Source: Planctomycetota bacterium (GTDB lineage: Bacteria > Planctomycetota > UBA8742 > UBA2392). Taken from it: a stretch of 64,000 bases of DNA. This document shows positions 60,568-64,000 of this stretch, in pieces. Under the pieces are notes generated by a model that did no database searches, had not been told where the DNA came from, and saw nothing but the letters and a program-made list of their open reading frames with translations. The number at the start of each line of letters is the position of its first letter. Position 1 is the first letter of the stretch. The stretch is taken from positions 1,736,001-1,800,000 of the forward strand of contig JADJRK010000001.1 of NCBI GenBank assembly GCA_016712285.1, in the 5' to 3' direction. The position numbers were made by a program, and so were the translations under genes.

Positions 60568-61398
60568 TTACCAGGTGTTCAAATCCTTGATCACTCCACG
60601 TGAAAGCATGCTTACGTAGAAGTCTGTAAACGCGACCCAGAACAGGCTCAGCCACGCGAACAGCATGTGGCGCGAATTCAGCCAGCTCGACTTCTTCCAG
60701 ATGCCGTGGGCGCGCTTGCTGCCTGCATCGCACGAGAAGCAATCTTTGCGGCCGCCAATCAGGTGGCGCCACGAGTGGCACCCGAAGGTGTATCCGGACA
60801 GAAGGCTGGCGTTGATGATCATCACCAACGTGCCAACGCCAATGCCAAAGCGGCCGCCCTTGAAGAAAGCCGCAAACGCGTCGTACCACAGGAAGCAAAG
60901 CAGCAGCAGCGCGCCGTAAAGCGTGTAGCGGTGCAGGTTCTGCAACAGCAACAACCGGGTTTCCCCGCGGTACTTCAGCGATGCGCCGCGCACGCCGCAC
61001 GCCGGGGGCGATGCAGCAAACGCCCGGTAGTAGGCTTTGCGGTAGTAGTAGCAGGTGGCGCGAAAGGCAATCGCCAGGCCGGGGATGAAAAACGCCGGTG
61101 ACTGGGGCACCCAGCGCGGCCACATCGACGGAAACGTACCAAACCACGCATGATTCAAAGGCACAGAGCCCGGGTAGCCGCTGGCCGGCGTGAACAGCGG
61201 CGGCGAACCCACGGGGCTGATGTACGGATCAAACCAGTAGTACGTGCCCTGGAATGCGCGCAGCGTGAGGTACCCGAAGAACACGAACAGGCCGGTCGCG
61301 GTCAACACCCATCCCTGCCACCAGCGGTCGCTGCGTGTTGTGGCCGCGAACGAGTCTCGGTGTCCTCCGATAGCGCGAGGTGCAGTGGCTGTGGTCAT
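60568..61398 (-). CDS. sdhC: large membrane anchor subunit of succinate dehydrogenase (Sdh1-like)
   Basis: 276 residues with about five membrane helices (near 30-50, 98-115, 152-175, 185-210, 245-265). FRATCYYYRKAYYRAF..SPPACGV and the conserved His in LQNLHRYT, CHSWRHLIGG and RHMLFAW may ligate haem. This is not the ~120-residue SdhC/SdhD pair, nor the typical 5-helix FrdC of epsilonproteobacteria. Its length and the C-Y-Y-Y-R-K-A-Y-Y-R-A motif recall the single large anchor of the actinobacterial Sdh1 type. Position directly before sdhA supports the role. Confidence 0.75.
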   Translation of the reverse strand: MTTATAPRAIGGHRDSFAATTRSDRWWQGWVLTATGLFVFFGYLTLRAFQGTYYWFDPYISPVGSPPLFTPASGYPGSVPLNHAWFGTFPSMWPRWVPQSPAFFIPGLAIAFRATCYYYRKAYYRAFAASPPACGVRGASLKYRGETRLLLLQNLHRYTLYGALLLLCFLWYDAFAAFFKGGRFGIGVGTLVMIINASLLSGYTFGCHSWRHLIGGRKDCFSCDAGSKRAHGIWKKSSWLNSRHMLFAWLSLFWVAFTDFYVSMLSRGVIKDLNTW

Positions 61399-61554
61399 GG
61401 CCTGGATTCTCGTTGCCGGACGGGCAGCGGTTTAATACTCCGGACGCCGCGACGCAACACTCACACTAAAATGAGGAAATGCGGTTGCACCCTTCACTCG
61501 TTACAATGCCCAAACCGAGGGACAGGCACTCCAGCCGGAGTGCCTGCGTGATTC
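61399..61554. promoter_or_regulatory. divergent promoter region with a perfect hairpin in the MFS-gene leader
   Basis: 156 bp separate sdhC (minus) from the MFS gene (plus). A perfect 10-bp stem CAGGCACTCC (61523-61532) / GGAGTGCCTG (61537-61546) with a 4-base loop ends 8 bp before the MFS ATG. No Shine-Dalgarno is visible outside the stem, while the 3' arm holds GGAG, so the ribosome site may be sequestered in the hairpin. Confidence 0.4.
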
Positions 61555-62892
61555 ATGGCGAGCGCTTCGTCACAATTGCCAGTCAGTGAACGTGCCGTGG
61601 TGCTGCTGATCGCGGCCATTCACTTCATCAACATTCTTGACTTCATGATTGTCATGCCGCTGGGGCCGGACTTCTCGACCAGCCTGGGCATTCCGTCGCA
61701 CAGCATGGGCGACATCGCCGGCGCTTACACCCTTGCAGCCGCCACGTCGGGCATCGCGGGCAGTTTCTTTCTCGACCGGTTTGACCGGCGCAAGGCCCTT
61801 GCGGTCTCCATGGCGGGTCTCGTGCTGGCCACAGCCCTGTGCGGCCTGGCTTGGGACCTGTATTCGCTGCTGGGGGCACGTGTTGTCGCGGGCCTGTTCG
61901 GGGGCCCGGCCATGGCATTGTCGCTTGCGATCGTGTCTGACGTCGTGCCGCCCAAGCGCCGCGGCCGCGCCATGGCAACCGTGATGACCGCCTTCAGCAT
62001 CGCCAGCATTGCGGGCGTACCGCTTGCCCTTGAGATCGCCAATGCCGGCGGTTGGCGCGCGCCATTTTTCAGCGTAGCGGGCCTGGGGGTCGTCGTCGCC
62101 GCCGCCTGTATTTTCATGCTGCCGCCGTTGCGGCAGCACCTGCAGACCGGCATCCGGCCGCCGGGGCTTGCGATGTTCAACCTGCTGCGCAAACCGTTGC
62201 CGCTACTTTCTTACCTGAGCATTACGGCCATGATGTTCAGCGCGTTCACGATTATCCCGCACATTCCGGGCTACCTGGTGTTCAATCTTGGCTATGACGG
62301 CGAACCATGGCTGATCGAGCTGCTGGCGCCGCTTGGCATGACGCCAAGCATCCTGGGCCCGCTGTACCTCGTGGGCGGGACACTCAGCCTGCTGGTCATG
62401 CTGGTTGTCGGTCGCCTGACGGACCGGCTTGGGTCTTCGATCGTGAGCTGGCTTGGCGCGGCACTGGTCATCACGGTGATCTGGTTCTGGTTCATAGACT
62501 ACAGCCCGGTACTGCCGGTGATGGTTGCATTCATGTGCTTCATGGGCAGCATGAGCGTGCGCGGCGTGCCGGCCCGGGCGCTGGATACGAAGATCCCCAT
62601 GGCCCACGAACGCGCAAGTTTCATGTCGCTGCAAAGCGCGGTGCAGCACACGGCACTGGCCGGCGCCGCGATCATGTCGTCGCGCATCCTGACCGAGAAC
62701 GCCGACAAGAGCCTGCAGGGTATTCCGACACTCGGTTACATCGCTGCCGGGTTTGCCCTGCTGCTGCCGCTGTGCGTAACCATCGCTGAGCGAATGCTGA
62801 AGCGCCGCGACGGCGGAAACACCGAAACGTTGCTGCCGGCGGGCGCGCCAGTCACTGCACCGGCACCGGTGGCAGTCGGGACAGATGCTTAG
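61555..62892 (+). CDS. major facilitator superfamily transporter
   Basis: 445 residues, twelve hydrophobic helices. The start MASASSQLPVSERAVVLL leads into TM1 (LLIAAIHFINILDFMIVMPLGPDF). The loop 2-3 motif is FFLDRFDRRKALAVSMAG, a variant of G-x-x-x-D-R-x-G-R-R/K. The loop 8-9 counterpart is VGRLTDRLGSSIVS. The length and the D-F-M-I-V-M-P-L-G-P TM1 fit DHA1-type drug/sugar exporters. Substrate unknown. Confidence 0.88.
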   Translation: MASASSQLPVSERAVVLLIAAIHFINILDFMIVMPLGPDFSTSLGIPSHSMGDIAGAYTLAAATSGIAGSFFLDRFDRRKALAVSMAGLVLATALCGLAWDLYSLLGARVVAGLFGGPAMALSLAIVSDVVPPKRRGRAMATVMTAFSIASIAGVPLALEIANAGGWRAPFFSVAGLGVVVAAACIFMLPPLRQHLQTGIRPPGLAMFNLLRKPLPLLSYLSITAMMFSAFTIIPHIPGYLVFNLGYDGEPWLIELLAPLGMTPSILGPLYLVGGTLSLLVMLVVGRLTDRLGSSIVSWLGAALVITVIWFWFIDYSPVLPVMVAFMCFMGSMSVRGVPARALDTKIPMAHERASFMSLQSAVQHTALAGAAIMSSRILTENADKSLQGIPTLGYIAAGFALLLPLCVTIAERMLKRRDGGNTETLLPAGAPVTAPAPVAVGTDA

Positions 62893-62944
62893 GCGGACAG
62901 CCACCGTGCGGCCGAGTTGATTCTGTTGCGCTGACTGGTGTCCA

Positions 62945-63352
62945 ATGGCACATTCCGCGGCAACGGAGACTGCGATGGCTGCGCTGCTGAAGGGCATACC
63001 AGTTCTGCCCGTGGACAACATGGGCGAGACCTTGGGCTTTTACGCCAAGCTCGGTTTCACCGAGACGTTTCGCGATGACGCCGACAAGCCCGGCTACGTC
63101 GGCATGAAGCGCGACGACGTGGTGATTCACCTGGCACGCGTCGATGGCGGCCTGGCCCGCACTGTTGGCGAGCAAACGATGGCGCGCTTTATCGTGGACG
63201 ACGTTGACGGCCTCTACGCCGAGTACCGGAAGCACGAAGGCGTGATCCACCCCAACGGGAAACTACAGGACAAACCCTGGGGCACCCGCGAGTTCGCTGT
63301 GCTCGACACCACCGGCGTGTGCATCACGTTTTACAAGGTGAACGCGGACTGA
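62945..63352 (+). CDS. VOC-superfamily protein (glyoxalase / bleomycin-resistance type)
   Basis: 135 residues from ATG 62945 (ATG 62975 is an alternative that starts close to the domain). Two beta-alpha-beta-beta-beta modules: PVLPVDNMGETLGFYAKLGFTETFRDD...VIHLAR and MARFIVDDVDGLYAEYRKHEGVIHP...GTREFAVLDTTGVCITFYK. The pattern fits small metal-free or metal-binding VOC proteins; bleomycin-resistance-like proteins share the G-x-R-E-F-A-V-L-D-x-x-G ending. Function not assignable further. Confidence 0.85.
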   Translation: MAHSAATETAMAALLKGIPVLPVDNMGETLGFYAKLGFTETFRDDADKPGYVGMKRDDVVIHLARVDGGLARTVGEQTMARFIVDDVDGLYAEYRKHEGVIHPNGKLQDKPWGTREFAVLDTTGVCITFYKVNAD

Positions 63353-63376
63353 GCCCTGGCCGCTTGTGAAATGAGC

Positions 63377-63400
63377 AGCCCCGAGCTTACGCTCGGGGCT
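63377..63400. terminator. hairpin after the VOC gene
   Basis: Perfect stem AGCCCCGAGC (63377-63386) / GCTCGGGGCT (63391-63400), loop TTAC. It lies 25 bp past the VOC stop and 13 bp beyond the tRNA-Ser 3' end, so it can stop transcription from both sides. The arm sequence resembles the repeat at 26601-26636. Confidence 0.65.
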
Positions 63401-63412
63401 GTCTGCTTGTTC

Positions 63413-63502
63413 TGGCGGAGGGGGGGGGATTCGAACCCCCGATGACCTTTCAGCCATTTCGGTTTTCGAAACCGACGCGATCAACCACTCTGCCACCCCT
63501 CC
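63413..63502 (-). tRNA. tRNA-Ser(CGA)
   Basis: On the minus strand the 7-bp acceptor GGAGGGG/CCCCTCC, D arm with AGTGGTTGA, anticodon stem TCGGT/ACCGA with loop TTCGAAA (anticodon CGA), a long variable arm typical of serine tRNAs, T loop TTCGAAT and encoded CCA can all be read. Discriminator G. 90 bases long. Confidence 0.95.
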
Positions 63503-63533
63503 GCAGTCGATGCGCGCTGCTACCGATAACAGA

Positions 63534-63553
63534 CCCCCGACTTGCGCCGGGGG
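63534..63553 (-). terminator. hairpin downstream of the small basic gene
   Basis: CCCCCGaC-TTGC-GcCGGGGG: a 7-bp stem with one mismatch, 28 bp past the stop of the gene at 63581. It separates that gene from tRNA-Ser. The following minus-strand sequence is TCTGTT. Confidence 0.5.
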
Positions 63554-63580
63554 CAGTTGTTCTGTTTTCAGACCGCGTCC

Positions 63581-63685
63581 CTACCGAGGGTTGGCTGCGC
63601 GCGACGGCTTGCCGCGCTTGCGCCACTTGTTGGTCTTCTTGATGCCCTTGGCCCAGTTACGGTTCTTGATGCGTGCTGGTTTCAT
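63581..63685 (-). CDS. 34-residue highly basic protein overlapping the end of tadA
   Basis: The ATG at 63685 is preceded at ideal distance by GAAGGAC, and the frame gives a 34-residue protein with 14 Lys/Arg and two Trp (MKPARIKNRNWAKGIKKTNK is the first 20 residues), ending SRAANPR. It overlaps the 3' end of tadA by 29 bp in another frame, so translation is probably coupled. A terminator-like hairpin follows. Composition suggests RNA or ribosome binding, like the small basic proteins known from PVC bacteria, but the sequence itself I do not recognise. It is too short for most gene finders. Confidence 0.65.
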   Translation of the reverse strand: MKPARIKNRNWAKGIKKTNKWRKRGKPSRAANPR

Positions 63686-64000
63686 CGTCTTGTGTCCTTC
63701 GGCCCCGTCGCTTGATCGTGCCCTCTCGGCACTCGCGGAAGAAGCTTTTCAGTATCTCACCACATTCGTCAGCCATCACACCCGGCGCAAGCTCGGCGCG
63801 ATGGTTCAGGCGGGAATCCTGTACCACATTAAATAATGTCCCACAAGCCCCGGCCTTGGGATCACTTGCGCCGAACACCACACGCCGTATGCGCGAGTTA
63901 ACGATCGCACCCGCGCACATCGGGCAAGGCTCAAGCGTCACGTACAAGTCGCATCCGTCAAGCCGCCAGCTCTGCACCGACTCCGCGGCGGCGGTCAGCG
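63657..64000 (-). CDS. tadA: tRNA adenosine deaminase TadA, N-terminus outside the window
   Basis: The frame is open to the window edge and reads LYVTLEPCPMCAGAIVNSRI (zinc motif PCxxC), then RVVFGASDPKAGACGTLFNV, LNHRAELAPGVMADECGEIL and FFRECRE, matching TadA, which converts the wobble adenosine of tRNA-Arg(ACG) to inosine. The HAE motif that supplies the third zinc ligand and the catalytic Glu would lie beyond 64000. The last ~16 residues are basic and overlap the small basic gene. Confidence 0.93.
   Translation of the reverse strand, partial: LTAAAESVQSWRLDGCDLYVTLEPCPMCAGAIVNSRIRRVVFGASDPKAGACGTLFNVVQDSRLNHRAELAPGVMADECGEILKSFFRECREGTIKRRGRRTQDDETSTHQEP

Noticed and set aside
1..64000. 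CRISPR arrays, rRNA genes, insertion sequences, origins of replication.
   Set aside because: Looked for regular spacer-repeat periodicity, transposase motifs, rRNA-like blocks and DnaA-box clusters; none seen.

Overview
The window is GC-rich (about 60-65 % by eye) and densely coded on both strands. It most likely comes from a Planctomycetota-like bacterium of the PVC group. The clues are a Minf_1886-type protein at 49890-50294, a Ser/Thr kinase fused to a WD40 propeller, SpoIIE-phosphatase/STAND/TPR giants, a secretin with a long TPR-like N-terminus, many secreted or membrane proteins of unknown type, and intergenic palindromic repeats of a kind I associate with this group. This is inference: there is no 16S gene or other strong taxonomic marker in the window.

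Layout. 1-4.1 kb: end of an alpha/beta-hydrolase-like gene with an apparently dead nucleophile elbow, a MoxR/Mg-chelatase-type AAA ATPase, a four-TM protein of unknown function and a Cys-rich secreted protein. 4.2-8.4 kb: a three-subunit molybdenum hydroxylase (2Fe-2S, Mo and FAD subunits) whose FAD subunit has the extra four-cysteine loop of 4-hydroxybenzoyl-CoA reductase. 8.4-12.8 kb: rsmA, then the proton-translocating transhydrogenase operon pntAA-pntAB-pntB, with an in-frame TAG inside pntAA. 12.9-23.6 kb: a lipoprotein, tRNA-Asn, cardiolipin synthase, a paralogue of the four-TM protein, an ECF sigma factor, an ABC exporter, a cold-shock protein, a DUF502 protein, a membrane protein and a PilB/GspE ATPase. 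23.6-27.7 kb: a visibly less GC-rich island with a secreted LRR-like protein, an unknown protein and a protein that looks like an HK97-fold phage major capsid protein. 27.8-33.8 kb: a stand-alone RNA-polymerase alpha-CTD-like protein, a voltage-gated channel of the NaChBac class with an acid-rich filter, a sirtuin, and an RCK/TrkA-N protein whose pore lacks the potassium signature. 33.9-40.7 kb: two tandem PP2C-STAND-TPR genes of more than 1,100 codons each. 40.7-43.5 kb: a flotillin operon (NfeD-like, short SPFH, full flotillin). 43.7-51.9 kb: glutamate dehydrogenase, kinase-WD40, ricT-like PSP1 gene, metG, the Minf_1886 protein and a phosphotransferase/kinase fusion. 52-57.7 kb: a secretin, a small secreted STN-domain protein and a carboxypeptidase-regulatory/PDZ protein. 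57.8-61.4 kb: a succinate dehydrogenase operon (anchor-flavoprotein-iron/sulfur) with one large membrane anchor. 61.5-64 kb: an MFS transporter, a VOC protein, tRNA-Ser(CGA), a 34-residue basic protein overlapping the end of tadA, and tadA running off the window.

The genes cover respiration and redox balance (Sdh, transhydrogenase, Mo-hydroxylase, glutamate dehydrogenase), translation (rsmA, metG, tadA, two tRNAs), signalling (kinase, two phosphatase-STAND proteins, ECF sigma factor) and envelope or secretion functions (secretin, GspE/PilB ATPase, flotillins). I saw no CRISPR array, rRNA or recognisable insertion sequence. The points most worth following up are the PP2C-STAND-TPR pair, the capsid-like island, the channel filter, the transhydrogenase amber codon and the facing arrays of short degenerate repeats in several intergenic gaps.
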